The notes below the pieces were generated by a model. The model did not search any database and had not been told where the DNA came from. It was given only the letters and a program-made list of their open reading frames with translations. The position numbers and the translations under genes are program-made. From Tubulanus polymorphus (taxonomy: Eukaryota > Nemertea > Palaeonemertea > Tubulaniformes > Tubulanidae), in NCBI RefSeq assembly GCF_964204645.1, contig NC_134026.1:12858450-12922449 (forward strand): 64,000 nt of DNA, written 5' to 3'. The number at the start of each line of letters is the position of its first letter. Positions within the stretch are counted from its first letter, which is position 1. Shown here piece after piece: positions 24,513 through 37,377 of the stretch.

Positions 24513-26404
24513 TGATATTCTTAAATGATATGTTTTTTCGAAGCCTCCAATATATCTGAAGCTATGGCTGTCATTTTGAATTTCTTGTTTGAGCTCCACA
24601 TATATCAAGTAATGTGCGATTGCTTTCAAACTCAGTGTATGTGATGGGGTCCGTGGATAGAACCTCTAGAAAATCAGCTTTCTCGCCTTTCCAATATGGT
24701 AGCCACAGTGGACCTCTTAAATTTGTTGTAAGCGTGCTCACTTTAGACATTACTTTAGATTGTGAATTTTGTAGGGTCGAGATTATTTTTACCTTCATGA
24801 CGTAGTCCCTCATTTTGAGATATGAGGCTATGAGCGTCTATTACACCCCTTAAAACTACATCAACTTACCTCAAACTGACTGTTCTGTAATCCGATGGAA
24901 GTTAACTATTGTTTGGGCATAACTTTATAATCCTAAATAGCTTTTGCCGATAGTAGTAACTCAAAAACATTTGACTACGAATAATCAGATGATTGCCTGG
25001 AAATCACCTCGATTACTCGTAGCTTAGCCTGTAGCACGAACGAATAAACTAGCGAAACTGGCGTCATCAAAGTTCATGTAAATATTAATTTTCTACTGGA
25101 CCTGATCCCAAAAGCGCGAAACCAAACTAAAATTCACAATGTCATGACGCCTGCGCATTCATTCAAAGATTTCTCAACTAAGTTGATTTACCCGACACAT
25201 TATACGCATTTGTTTGAGTTGTACTATCAATCTACTATTTACCAGAAATAGTAGATTGATAGCCTATATGCACATAGATGACGTTAGTAGTATCATCGAA
25301 TGGTTGCTATTGGCAATCGTTGAAAGATATTGAAAAGGTGGTATGAGATGAAAAGGTGATAAAATATGAAAATATAATAAAATACCATCAATTGACTTTT
25401 TATCACCTTTCGACAGTTTTTCATGTTTTCATCACCCTTTTATATGTTTTCACAATCTTTTTGTATGTTTTCATCATCTATTTAAACCTTTTTATTATCG
25501 AATGACATATAACCATGTTTTGGTGGCTTTCGCCTTCCATACCCACCCCACTACCACATCATATCTCCAAGTGACCCTTAACCACAGTGACGATATGCCG
25601 GGTGACAGTCATCATAGCCAAATGACGGTTGTGGATTCTCTCTAAGTCTGCTTCCTCCAGGTCGGGGTGCTCTATGGTAAAAAGATCCCGCTTTCTCGCA
25701 GTGCGTGTTTATTCGGTCTATGGGGACCACCGTCTCTCGTTTCCTCTCATAACAGGAGCTTTGGGCATCCAAAGGTGAAACAGAGGAAGGTTTGGGTATT
25801 TTCTGGCCAGAACATTGTACAGTGAGTAAATTCTCTGTTGTCTGGCCATAGATACGAATGTTATTAATACCGTGTTTAACCACGACTGCACAACAGGTGA
25901 CTCCTGTTGTTTTAACCCCTTCCTCTAACTGCTCCAGATGCTCCACAGGGTGAGCAATGATGAACAGTTCGTTTGTGGATTGGGAATCTTTGAAAATGGA
26001 GTCACTGAGGAGTAAAATCTGCAGCTAACCCGACCTCCGCCGCACTGCCAAATACTGATAATTTCGGTTCAAGAACGCTGCCCATTCCACCGTACTGCTC
26101 AACAAACCTGGATGAGGTCCTTTTCAGAACCTAAAACCGGCTTGTTGAGAGGTGGATTGGCGATCTCCTTGACGAAGCGACCGCAGTCTTGATTGCCTGA
26201 ATAAACACACCCACCACAACCATTTTAGGGTCGTACATATGCGGAGCTGGCTCGTTGTCAGTCACTCCGATCAGGAGTTAACTCCTCCTTGGACCACGAG
26301 CTGACTCAGACTGTTCAGGGCTCCTCGGATGGACTGGTGTTTGGTGGGTTCAAAGGCCTCTCCGTTTTTTCATCCACGACTTGTTTGGGGAAACCTCTAC
26401 TATG

Positions 26405-27261
26405 GGGCATGACAGAGCTTCAGGTTATTTAAACGCACTGTCCCAACCTTGGTCCCTAAACCCTCCTCCAACTGAACCCGGTAAGTGACCTCAGTGAGTT
26501 TCTCAACAATTATGTAAGGACCCATCCAGCGCTTATTGGACTATATCTCTGGCTATACCTCCATACTCGGTCACCCACATTGTACCCCCATGCTGAGCAA
26601 ATCTATCGTAATTTGCTGCCTGACGTCGTTGGGCTTTCCAAGGCGGTCACGGACTCTCTGATGAGCTTCAGTCGGGTTTCTACACATGTCCTGGCTAAAC
26701 TTGGTCAGGTGGATAAGTTCCTCAGGAGGGCTAAGACGTCCAGTGGTAGGGTTATCTCACTGGCCTGGCCTCAACCCACTTGGTGAAAGCGTCCTGCACC
26801 ACAATTATATAAACGTTTCCACGTTTTGTTCGTTGCAGCGGGCCAACAATGTCGATATGCAGCCTTTGCCCTCTCCTACTGATTGGTGTTGGTACCAGTG
26901 GCGCTTTAGGTCATTTAGAAGGGTTTTGCATTGCTGACATTTACGGCATTGCTTGACAAAGCTATTGACTGCCTTCGCCAGTCCAAAACACCAAAACTGT
27001 TGGCAGACTTTACGTTCTGTCTTAGTCGTCCCTGAGTGCCTACCGGAAATACTATTATCGAGGTGAGATAGGGACCTTAGGTAATAGCACATTTGGCAGA
27101 ACTACCTGGTTTTTTACTAATATGGCGCTTGACCCTCTTGGAATCTGCGAGAGTGAATCAGCGTGTTGGTCGGGTATTATATATTTCTCTGGTTCAACGC
27201 GCATTTCGCCATAAGCCTGCATGTGTACACTCATGCAATGACGAGCATGTTGTGGTCGCAT
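26405..27261 (-). pseudogene. gypsy-1 integrase remnant
   Basis: Minus-strand frames contain FVKQCRKCQQCK, the HHCC zinc-binding end (Cys pair), then the start of the core with VVQDAFTKWVEA, and close to the end RWMGPYIIVEKLTEVTYRV, a GPY/F-type C-terminal domain. The region between about 26520 and 26760 is broken. The enzyme would insert element DNA into the genome; this copy cannot. Confidence 0.7.
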
Positions 27262-28258
27262 CGTGGGGTAAGTTCGATATTTTTCTTACACAATTTCCTT
27301 GCTAGTTTGAGGGTTTTCCTCTAATAACTTCCTTGTGTTTAATACTCTAGAATATTCTATGATAATATGGAAAAGTTAAATATTAAATATTCAGATGGAG
27401 TTGTAGGTGAATAGTTCTATAAATTCCATAATTGTTTAATTCTAGTGCTAGAATCTAGGTATAAGATTCAGAAAGTATAAGCGTTTGACGGTTAACCCTT
27501 TCAGTGCTATGGACCTGCTCAGCACGCTTCTATGGCGTCACTTTGTGCAGAGCACGCGTATTAGCTATTCTTTTCAAAATGACTGCAGCACAATGCCGAT
27601 CGTTTTATTTTGAATTGCCAGCACTTTCCAAAAAAAAATCTTTCAAAAATTGTATCAAAATCTTGTAGATTGCTCATGGGTGTAAAAAATGGAAATAATA
27701 ACCAAAAATTTGAAATTTTTTTTTATTGTCATTATATAACCCTTCTTACCGTACGGTGCTGCCAGCTCTCCATAATCATTTTATTGGTTTTTATTTTCGC
27801 TTTTTAGTGACTTTTTTCGGAAAATGGTTGTTTTTAGTATGGTCAGCCATATGTATCAAAATGGCCGCTATGGGACGCCAAATGTCAAAATCGTGAAAAT
27901 ATATATTCACAATTAGTTTTATGCGTTTCATATGTGAAAAATAGATTAATTGCAGTTATTTAAAGAAAAAGTCAAATTTTGACAAAAATGCTCACACAGG
28001 GCCAAAATAGGCCTCAGCAGCGAATGGGTGAATAGATATAGATAGCTAAGACCTAACTTTAAGATTATGATTATGAATTGCATTAAACTTAGATTATCGC
28101 CAGTGCCGAGAATTTTTGTTCGTCGGCTGCCAGTGCCAATCCTGAATTGACCTGGTTGTAACTAGGGGTATTCAACTGATATCGTAATCATCAGTGCCGA
28201 GAGTCTTTTCCTCCGATCATAGGCTGCCAGTTACCAACGCTCATGTGTGAATTGTGAT
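27262..28258. other. Unassigned insertion or spacer inside gypsy-1
   Basis: Roughly 1 kb separates RNase H from the integrase zinc domain, more than is usual. No domain is recognisable. A CAGTGCCGAGA motif occurs twice (28100 and 28192). This may be an inserted repeat. Confidence 0.4.
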
Positions 28259-28792
28259 TTAAGTATTGCGTCTAATTGTACATAGTGTAATACACTTGTA
28301 TTCTTTTTTTAAAATCCGGCTTCCGTTTTTGGTATTGAGGCATCCGGTCACATTACTCTTGACACCGGACCTGTGCTCAATGTCGAAATCGTAGTCTGCC
28401 AGCCTTTCATTCCAGCAGGCTTCTTGGCCTGATTGAATATTGGATGACTGAAGCCACTTTAGGGCTGAGTGGTTAGTCCGGACAAGGAACTTACCGCCCA
28501 TTAAGTTGTGGCGGAAATAATGAATTGATTCGACTAGAGCAAGCATTTCTCACCTCGTGGCGCAACAGTTCTCCTCCCCGCCTCTCAAAACTCGACCCCC
28601 ATATGCTATTACTCGTTCTGTTTGATTTCCTTGCAACTGCGAAAGAAATGAACCTATAGCCCAGTTACTAGCATCACAATCAACTATGAATTTCCCCGAT
28701 CCCTCTGAAAAGTCAGGAAAGCTTGTCAATGAATTTTTAATTTGTTCGAATGCTCTTTGCTGACTGATACCCCATTCGAAAGGCTGACCCAT
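28259..28792 (-). pseudogene. gypsy-1 RNase H remnant
   Basis: Two frames: 28550-28792 contains FIVDCDASNWAIGSFLSQ (the first catalytic Asp), and 28259-28546 contains LVRTNHSALKWLQ, where the usual Asp of the TDH motif is Asn. The frames meet at a break near 28547. RNase H would remove the RNA template during reverse transcription. Confidence 0.75.
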
Positions 28793-28804
28793 CTTTGACA
28801 GGGT

Positions 28805-29290
28805 TTACACATTTCTGCATATCCCATGATAGATCTTGGATGAAGTGACGAGGCCAGTGAAACTTCGTGCTACTGATACATTGCTAGGGGCTGGCCAACC
28901 TTGGACATTGTCAACTTTTGCCTGGTCAGTTTCAATTCTGCTCCCGCTCACGGCGTGGTTCAGGAATCTTAACCGCTTTTGGAGGAGGTGACATTTTCTT
29001 GGCTTCAATTTCATAGTAGCTGCTTTGAAACGACTGAATACCTCTGACAGCTTAGAAATGTGGGGTACCACATCAGCAGAGTCGACTATGACGTCATGGA
29101 GATAGATCAAGGCTGTTTTCCATGACACCTTGTCGAGAGCCAATGACATAAGCCGTGTGAAACAGGCTGGAGCATTTGTGAGACCAAATGGCATAACATT
29201 CCATTCCCACAAACGGTTCTCAGAACAAAAAGCTGTTTAAGGTTTGTCACATTCTTGGATCACCACTTGCCAGTAGCCACCGGTCAGATT
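28805..29290 (-). pseudogene. gypsy-1 reverse transcriptase remnant
   Basis: The frame 28805-29212 contains MPFGLTNAPACFTRLM and YLHDVIVD. The usual YLDD active-site box reads YLHD, so a metal-binding Asp is His and polymerase activity should be lost. Upstream text up to about 29290 holds GYWQVV in another frame. The full palm and fingers lie in broken frames. Confidence 0.8.
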
Positions 29291-29579
29291 CGATAGGCAA
29301 GAAAATACCCACAAACTCCCCTCGACGAACCCTAATGGTTTCATCTAAAAAAATTGGCCATTTGCGGATTGCTACCTTCCTATCCCGCGGACATACCGGA
29401 TATTTGCCAGCCAGGCACGGAGTACGGTTCCCACGACCAACCATACCAACAAAAACACTATATCTCTGCTTGAAATATGCAGTGGCCACGACCTTATGTC
29501 CTCCAGGGATATAACAAGTCGTGCATCCTTGGTCTCCAATGGTACATGGGTAAGGTCATACTCAAGAACTCTACCAGGG

Positions 29580-30266
29580 TAATAAATAATGCAACCATTC
29601 TGTTCAAAGAAGTCACTACCTAACAGGCACTCCTGAGCTCAGTCATCGGCTATTACTAGGGGACCATGAATCTACAGGTTCCCAACTGAAGTTCTACCTT
29701 GGCCACCCCATGAACCTTCATGTTCGCGCCCGTGGCAGTGGCTTATTCAAAGTCGACTGGCAGCAGATTTCCCTGACCGGTCCTACGACTCTTCTCCCAG
29801 AAAGAGGTTTTTAACAAAGTCACAGAGGCACCGGTGTCTAGAGTATAGACGTACGTGTTGAACCATTAGGAACACCAGAGCAGTAAAGCCCAGTGTCTCT
29901 AAAATCGACATGACGGACCAATTTCTCAGCCACGGGGCAGCTCGGACCTATTGAAACATCTGGCTGGCCAGTTGTTATTGTGGTTGTGACCGTATCTTCG
30001 TGTGACTTTATCAACTGAAAGTTATCTGGGCACTGAGGTAAAACATTTGAAAGTGTCTCCTGCCTCAGAGGAGAACCATCCGAAATTCCATCACCTGGTT
30101 GACCGACCGACAGTGAGGTATCTGGGTAAGGAGTTAAAACTTTTGAAGTTGCCTGCTTTTCCAGATATGTATGACCTGTCGTATCGGTTTCACCAAAGAT
30201 TTCGTTCCCTACAATTTCCCTTACGCAAGGGTCTAGTGAACTATTTACAATTTGGGCTCTTATCAT
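29580..30266 (-). pseudogene. gypsy-1 protease region remnant
   Basis: LDTGASVTLL, a retropepsin active-site box, is readable on the minus strand near 29820-29850. The frame 29838-30266 upstream is a low-similarity linker. The box is separated from the reverse transcriptase by stops. Confidence 0.55.
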
Positions 30267-30365
30267 GTACGGAATCGCTTACAGATGAAGGAACATGTTT
30301 CCGGATTCTACGGTGTGGAGGCGATTCCCTTGCCCCCTAGTGGACCACCTGTAATCCTTTCCCTG

Positions 30366-30557
30366 TTACCCGGGGCAGTTTTTGGCATAATGACCTCTAC
30401 CGGAACATGTATAAACATGTAACCTGTGGACATGTATCCGCTGTATGGTCCGGTTCTCGACACCACCAGCATGGATTTGGAGTTGGACTGAGTCTGTGTG
30501 TTTACCCTGTCCTCCAAAACAGTCCATCCGGACATTCAAACCCTGGACGAGGCCCAT
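30366..30557 (-). pseudogene. gypsy-1 Gag zinc-knuckle remnant
   Basis: The end reads CSGRGHYAKNC, a CCHC knuckle missing its expected first Cys-x2 spacing (only C-S-G-R-G-H-Y-A-K-N-C remains intact), so it may be mutated or frame-disrupted. Zinc knuckles bind genomic RNA. Confidence 0.6.
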
Positions 30558-30701
30558 GAGTTCCTAAAGTAGCTCATCCGTCTGACTGGCCTTCACATCA
30601 TTTACATGTCGACAATTGGGTCTGGACTCTTGTCTCTCAGTCAGGCGCCACGCAGTCTCATGACCCCGAGCTAATGACACAGCCTACGATAGGGACTGTG
30701 G

Positions 30702-31306
30702 CTAAGCCACGTACAACTGCTCCCTAACACTCGAGGGTACCGCCACACCTGCCAAGAATTGGTCATGTGCCAACTGATCCTGCAAACTGTGATCAACCCC
30801 TGGGTATGCGCTCTGCGCGAGTTCTGTCAATGCATCCGCATAGTGCCTGATGTTTTCTTGGGGTTTCTGCTCTCGAGATTTCAACATCATTTTGAAATCG
30901 GAAGCTGACCGTGTCAATGACATACGGTTCTTTATCCCCTCAACGAAAGTATTGTAATCCAGGGATGGGGCGAGACGAGGTTTTTAACCGCCTGGTATGA
31001 CTCGTGGTCCAGGTACGTTAGTAAATGTTGTTTCTTAAGCTCACTACTACATACACCGGACAATGTGCAGTAGCTCTCAAAATGCTCTAACCAGACGGGA
31101 AAATTATGCCCCATACTGTACATTTTGGGGCACAGAATTTTTCCACGGGCATCCTCCCTGGTCCCTGATGGGGATTCAGATTCCCTTTTTATGCTACGGG
31201 AGACAAATGTGGTAATTGAGCTTAAAAAATCATCCAAACCTGCAGTTGGATTGACCCCTTCCTGGGCCGCACTTGGTTGGCCTGCATCCTGGTCAGAATG
31301 AGTCAT
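30702..31306 (-). pseudogene. gypsy-1 Gag remnant
   Basis: Two frames, 30932-31306 and 30702-30923, form one Gag-like protein broken at about 30925. Visible signs include FPVWLEHFESYCTLSGV and QKPQENIRHYADALTELA, typical of gypsy capsid N- and C-domains. It begins with MTHSDQ at 31306, 281 bases inside the primer-binding remnant. Confidence 0.7.
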
Positions 31307-31593
31307 TCCTAATGTGTATGTAATATACTGAACAAAAACTGATTTAAAAATAAAATTTCAAAAGTTATTTTATGAACCTCTCAACCTTTATGAATAAACT
31401 GTAGCTAGTGTCTGAAATTATTCCCGCTATTTAAAGCAAGCGTATAACAACGGTTTAACTACTGAAGAGTATCCGCGATACGCAGGCGTAAGGAAGTAGG
31501 TCAGACAGACTACTCACACACACGCTTCTTGAAAAACTAAGGGTAGTGATTCAACTCGACAATAATTCGGCCGTAAGGCTCCAATCCCATTGA

Positions 31594-31604
31594 CGCTGCC
31601 ACCA
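31594..31604 (-). promoter_or_regulatory. gypsy-1 primer-binding-site remnant (tRNA-Leu)
   Basis: On the minus strand the sequence reads TGGTGGCAGCG, one base inside the LTR end ...TTACA. The 11 bases complement the CGCTGCCACCA 3' end of tRNA-Leu(UAG or AAG). Confidence 0.6.
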
Positions 31605-31605
31605 G

Positions 31606-31735
31606 TGTAACGATCCTGTCTTCTAAATCTCTAATACCTCATTTAAGGATGATCTACGCTCCGACGATAGGCTATAAAGGGGAAATTTATCCCGAACAAA
31701 AGAACAACAAACTTACTCGGGCAATGGATTCACTG
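31606..31735 (-). repeat. gypsy-1 5' LTR fragment
   Basis: The plus-strand start is TGTAACGATCC, that is, the minus-strand LTR end ...GGATCGTTACA. By about 31736 repeat E sequence begins, so the LTR is truncated or interrupted. Confidence 0.45.
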
Positions 31736-34700
31736 GCATTGGTTGACGTCTATGACGTCATGCCAATGCTAGTAAAATGGAACGAAAATGGCGCCGACTT
31801 TTCTCATTTTCATAGTAACTTCAAATTGTCCCTCCGTTCACGTAAAACATTAGAAACGGCTGAAAATGACTAAAAAAAATGTTTCAATTATTCCCCACAA
31901 CATAGCGTCGCCAGATTTCTGATTTAATGGTCCAAAAAATCATTCGATCGCATTTTTCTCGTTCATTATCTGGTAGATGAGAGCCGGTTAAACAATTGCG
32001 TAGCGATATATCCGCATTGACATTGGCAGTAAAGAATGGGGAACAGCCTCTTCTGAATAGAAAAACATAAAATTATGTACCTCCGGTTTATAAATATCAC
32101 AGTGTTTGGATATCACTGTTATTCCAACTATCAGTATCCATGGGATTATTTGGGATTAATTCTCAGCGTCAGAATACGTATTTCTAGAGCAGTGGAACGG
32201 CAGCCTACTCGTGACTGAAACCCGTATGTGATCGAGCGGGAACGCCTTTACTAAAGTTAAAACCATTTCATGATGACACGAAACATCAATCGGTAAATGG
32301 TAGGCTACCACCATGATACGATATTACCAATAAAGATAGATCATTTTATTCAATTTTACCAGAGTTGTTTATTGGAGGAAAATATCATTGTTAAGTACGC
32401 CGAGAACAACCATGTTGTATCATCAATCAGTTGACTGACATTGTCAAATTTGATTCGGCTATATTCTAATATAAGTTTTCACTTTAGGACGCCCTACCCA
32501 CCTGCTGCGCACTCATAAGGCGGTCGCACCCTCTTACGCACTCGGCAGAGATTCGCTTTGTAATGCGCGCCGGGCGGGAAAAAATACCTTTTATTATCTT
32601 TTCCATGCGTTAAACAACAGTGATTGAATTTATGCGTTGTTTGTCGTAAATTGCAATATTGCGATGGTTATTTCCCGCTGCTGTAGTTTTTTGGAATTGA
32701 ATCGAGCGGCCTCGGTAGCTCAGTGAGATAAGGCGTGATGCTGTTGAATCCACTATCAATGCTGAGTGACAAGTGGGTTCGAGTCCTGCTAGCTGCGAAC
32801 AGTGTGCGGGCAACACTTCAAAGGCCGTACCGTCGTGAGGTTAAATGAACAATCCAATAGGAATAGTCTTGGGAAACAAAGATCCAAACGACGTACGTAA
32901 AGCCAAACAAACAAAAAGACAAACAAACAATCATCAGCCGGCCTCAGTGACACCAACGCCGGCATCGCTCTCTGTGACGTTTTGCATGCGTACATGCATC
33001 AGAGCTTGGAGCTCTAAGATCAGAGGGTCTTGCAATTACATTCAGAAAAATCGTTCTGTTTTTTTTTTCATTATTCAGTGGGGCCTAACAGTTCATGCGT
33101 AAAAATGGGTTTTTGTATCCAAATCTTGATTGATATAAATATCTTCGCTGGGACATGATGGAAAACATCAGAATAAACTAGTTTCGTCTTTTTAACAGAA
33201 TCGCATTTATGAGGTTTAACAGTACATATAGCCTAGGCTAAATCGTTCGGCAGAAAATAAATTCATTTTCAGGAATAAAATCGTACTAGACAAATAGACC
33301 TTCAAGTCTGTGGTCCTCCCAATCAACATCGGCATAGAAGATTTTCCGGCAGATGTAAAACATTATAACCACTTAATACCACAGTATAATATACCAATGC
33401 TTCAAGGCCCATGGCCCTCTTATTATGCATTACGCCACTTTCTGATTTTATTTGCCCTATTCTTGAAAAAGTTATATTCATTTAAGCTTAAAGTATATGG
33501 ACATATTTAACACATTGTGCTGATATTGGTTGCATATTAAAACCACTTCTTGTCAGTCAGATTGCTGATTCGATGCAATTAAGATTCATTGCTACAAAGT
33601 ATAAGACATTTCTTATCGGTAAATAGTACGACAAGATAGATAACTATCGTTTGTGCTGCTTGGTATCATAAAACCAGGTTAAACCATCAGTGACCAGGGT
33701 TTCTTTCTTGTTTCCTCAAGGATCAGTTGTTGCTGGAATCGGATGTGCTGCTGCCGGAGTATTTTCAAATTCTTCCTCAATGTGGGAGCACATGGAACAG
33801 GTAAGTGTAGCGTTACCTCCCGGTATAAATGTAGCTTTTATGGAATTAGCTTCCGATTTACATATTGGAATGGGGTTTGTGTCATTGGAAAATGACGGGG
33901 AATGGATGGGGTATGAGTGGCCGGGCTGGTCAGATTTAAGCTGGGCAGAAATGTGAAACAAGGTATTTTAGGCCAGTCGTAGGCTGAGCCTATTACTTAT
34001 GGTGCAAATTTAAATGACATATGGTTTCCAGAGCTAAGGCCATTTGACTGTGCAACTGAGCATATATTCATACAAATCATTCATTAAAGTATTATCCATT
34101 CTCCAAATCCTACGAAGCTGAATTTTGAAAAAATGCCACGTTTAAATTTATATGAGCTTTTTGCGAAAATCTGAACGCAAAAATATTGGTTTTAAAAAGC
34201 TAATCAGAAAGCAAAGACTTCTCTATGATTGGCTTAGCCGCAGAGATGAATGGCACGGATCAAATAAAACGAACAGGTATCAGATTAAGCTTCTGGACGA
34301 GAGCTATGTGCTCAATTTATTAAATTTCACCTAGGAGATACTAAGAAATATTTAAATCACAGCTTGGCCAAGATCAACAGAGATCATATGTACTTGGTAG
34401 AATGAATGCATGATGCAGTAGACTCTGCCTGAGTGGTAACGCCGAATTGGAAAATTGTAACTGCTATCCTGATTATTTACATTGAAAAATAGTAGGGACA
34501 GAAAATCGTAAAACCATTAAGATAACTTATCAAAGTTGATTTTCCTGAATCATTAAACCTCTGACTAAAAATGAACTATATAAATATATGTATAGGGGGT
34601 TTACATTTTGGTTTACCATTGGCAGCTTTTTTATGTGAGCGTTTGTTTCATTAGTTCTTTGTCTAAATGACGTATAATTGATGCGATTGAAGACATGGCG

Positions 34701-35500
34701 AACCTCCATCGATGACATGGTCAACTTAGCAACTAGGCAATTTATTTTGTTGTTGTTGTATTTTTGGTTTACCTTTGTCAGCGATATGATGTTGGCACTG
34801 AGCCAATTTATGTAAAATCGTGGTACATATTTTTATGTGAGCATTTGTTTCGTTGGGTCTCGACTTAGACGATGTATAATCGATGCGATTGAAGACATGG
34901 CGAACCTCCGTCAATGACATGGTCAACTGAGTTAAAATTCTACGAAAAACTGTTTTTTTTTTGTGGGAAAATTCTTAGCTATCGCGTATAAAATTGCAAT
35001 GACCTCGATTGGGGGCGTCGTCTCAACGAGTGAATGGGATTGGCTGTTTTTGGGATATGCGGGGAATTCCGGCACTACTAAAATAATTACAGGAAAGCCA
35101 TAGAATGGCGTACGTTTCGTTGGACTAGGTGCCGTATACGTGCGAATTCAAATGCTCATTGTTGGTGAGGATGTAATTATTTCACACATCCACCATAGGT
35201 AATGTTTCATTTTAATGCCCGGTGATTGTTTTGATTGACATTGAAGTGTAAGCGAACATTCACTTACCCGAGGCCTCCATGTTTGCCCGGGGTGCTAGAT
35301 GACATACACACAAGCTCGTACAGTACACGTGATGCTGTAACGCATGCACATTTGACATGAAAATAGGCTGAATAATCGCAGCAGAAGATGAGCGCTGTGT
35401 TTTCTGTTTGATAGAATTTGTAATAAATTGTAATTTCTTGTCACCTGAAAATATTAAGCAGCAAACTACAAGTATAGGTCGAGGTCTGAATATTGTAGTC
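31736..35500. repeat. Repeat E, diverged copy 3
   Basis: 31736-32990 matches 3780-5044, and pieces up to 35500 match successive parts of 5045 onwards (for example 33030-33180 with 5100-5330). LAP3 exon C sits in the middle at 33721-33800. Two copies of a 34-codon minus-strand frame beginning MTMS lie head to tail at 34530-34724 and 34726-34926; one copy occurs in each of the other copies of E. The end is obscured by the N gap. Confidence 0.7.
33721..33800 (+). CDS. LAP3: LAP3-like leucyl aminopeptidase, exon C
   Basis: The 80-nt exon starts after TTTCCTCAAG and ends before GTAAGT. It reads SVVAGIGCAAAGVFSNSS followed by MWEHMEQ, aligning with the family segment after ATLTG. The first two bases complete the Gly split from exon B. 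Remaining C-terminal exons (the region with GDRVWRMP in the family) were not found between here and 47 kb. They may lie outside the window, or in the N gap. Confidence 0.85.
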
Positions 35501-35600
35501 NNNNNNNNNNNNNNNNNNNNNNNNNNNNNNNNNNNNNNNNNNNNNNNNNNNNNNNNNNNNNNNNNNNNNNNNNNNNNNNNNNNNNNNNNNNNNNNNNNNN
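35501..35600. other. Assembly gap
   Basis: One hundred N bases, a scaffold gap of nominal size, at the end of repeat E copy 3. Confidence 1.
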
Positions 35601-35775
35601 ACACAAGTTATGCTTGATTCTCATGTTCAAATTTAATTCAAATTTATTTTATTACATCATATTTACAAAGCATATCATTGGTTCATACAGTAATAAAAAT
35701 TAGGGCAGAACAAATATTATTACAGAAACTCCAAAAAGGCAATGAATTTCTATAACTAAATGAACATTATTTTTA

Positions 35776-36335
35776 GCCCACTTGGGACTTTAGTCCCAGC
35801 GGGCTATTGCGTTCACTTTTCGTCCGTCGTCCGTCCGTAGACGGAAATCAGTTATTTTAGGAAGTTTTGAAGACGCTTCAATGTAATGTCTTGATATTTG
35901 GGTTACACATGTATCTACCCTAGACACATCTTCAGCCCAAAAACTGGCCCTGTCAGAATCAAGATGGCCGAATGGCAGCCATTGTTATTCGCCAAAATCA
36001 ACACTTTTTACACATTTTTGAACTTTTTGAGGGAAATTTTGAAGACGCTTTGATCAATTACCTTGATCTTTCGTATATATGTGAATGCCCCCTGGGCCCA
36101 TCAGCATAACAAAAATTGGGATACGGACTCAAGATGGCCGTCCAATGACCTTTTTTAGTGCCCAAAAATGTCAATTTTGGCCCGAATTCTCAGTTTGCCA
36201 TTTCTCATTGCAGTTTGTGATGGGTATTCTTTGAAAAGGGATGTTTTATACCTTTGATACCTGAATTGTTAGATTGTTGAGCATTTGGAACTACTTCCAA
36301 AGTGGGCATGGTGTCCCTGGACCCCTAGTTCTAAT
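35776..36335. repeat. TCCG-type dispersed repeat, copy 2
   Basis: Starts CCCACTTGGGACTTTAGTCC, contains TCCGTCCG (about 35831-35842), and shares the block AGATGGCCGAATGGCAGCCA with copies at 23748 and 41464. Confidence 0.65.
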
Positions 36336-37377
36336 AACTCAGATCAAGAGTGACTCTCCCGTTTATTAGGAAACACACGCAACTTGTGGAATAGGTTTGA
36401 TCACACATGTTGCAGGTATCAATTGTTTATCACTATAGAATTTGTAATCCATAAAAGCCAAAATCAACATCAGCCGGAAACCCAGACCAAATCAATTCAT
36501 AATTTATTGATTGAATCTACACTACAATATATGTATAAATTCAAATATTTCAATAAAAACATTAACTTCTTAAATCTATTCTAAATCATAATACGTTCTT
36601 ATCTGTGAATTCACTCAATCTATCGGCTCAGCAGGTGCTTAAGATGAGTTCTTAATAGGACAGATCCATTTTTAAGGATGGTAATAATACAGTATCATGA
36701 TGTTTGAATGCCAAAATAAATGCCTGGTCAAATATATTAATATTTGTGATTGTACGTCCGCGTATGTTCAGTTTCAAAGCTGAATCATATTTGACGTTTA
36801 CACAGTGGTTGCATATTAGGTTCGAATCTGTCAATGCATTTTATTCTATGTATCGATATTTCAATTTACTACAATTCCCATCATTCTGAATGGCTTTACA
36901 GAAAACCCGTCATCGCTGCTTTGCAGCTATATTTTATTTTGCTTTGTCTTTCACTTGATAGATATATATTTCAATGACAATGTTTAGTTTTTTACCTGTG
37001 TTGATCAAGCTCCATTCTGCAATTGAATAAATCGAATGATTATATGTTGAACTAAAAAAATCAGTATCAGTTACTTTGTAGGTAGAATTAATTTTTTTTT
37101 TTCAAGACGTTTACCTTCTTCAGTCATTTGAAAATTCATGTCGCTATTGCAGACGCTCTTTGTTGTTTGATTACCAGTCGGAAGATGGCAGCACCTGATG
37201 GTGCTAATTTCTATGCGAAATATAGTGTTAAAATTGGCATTGCACTTTAAAAAGAAACCACAGCGCAGCGCAGTAACAAGAAATAGAGGTAACTAACGTT
37301 TTTTTTTCAGGATTAAATAATACATGCAATTTATTTATGATATTAGACATTCACATTACTATTTACAAAAATTGAAT
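36336..37377. other. No recognised gene
   Basis: Contains the GCTGCTTTGCAGC motif at 36916-36928 on the reverse of its usual orientation. Otherwise no repeat or exon was recognised. Confidence 0.35.

Larger units (their letters stand above)
25560..31735 (-). mobile_element. Decayed Ty3/gypsy retrotransposon (gypsy-1)
   Basis: Domains run in canonical order on the minus strand: gag (30702-31306), zinc knuckle (30366-30557), protease DTGAS (about 29835), reverse transcriptase (28805-29290), RNase H (28259-28792), an integrase zinc domain (about 26930-27092), an integrase core start (about 26760-26820), and a C-terminal GPY motif (about 26405-26520). Frameshifts and stops separate almost every domain. 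A primer-binding remnant matching the 3' end of tRNA-Leu lies at 31594-31604, and a truncated 5' LTR starts at 31606. No 3' LTR was found. Old and inactive. Confidence 0.85.

Noticed and set aside
25578-25946. 122-codon minus-strand frame downstream of gypsy-1 integrase
   Set aside because: No domain recognised; could be 3' untranslated or LTR text of the decayed element.
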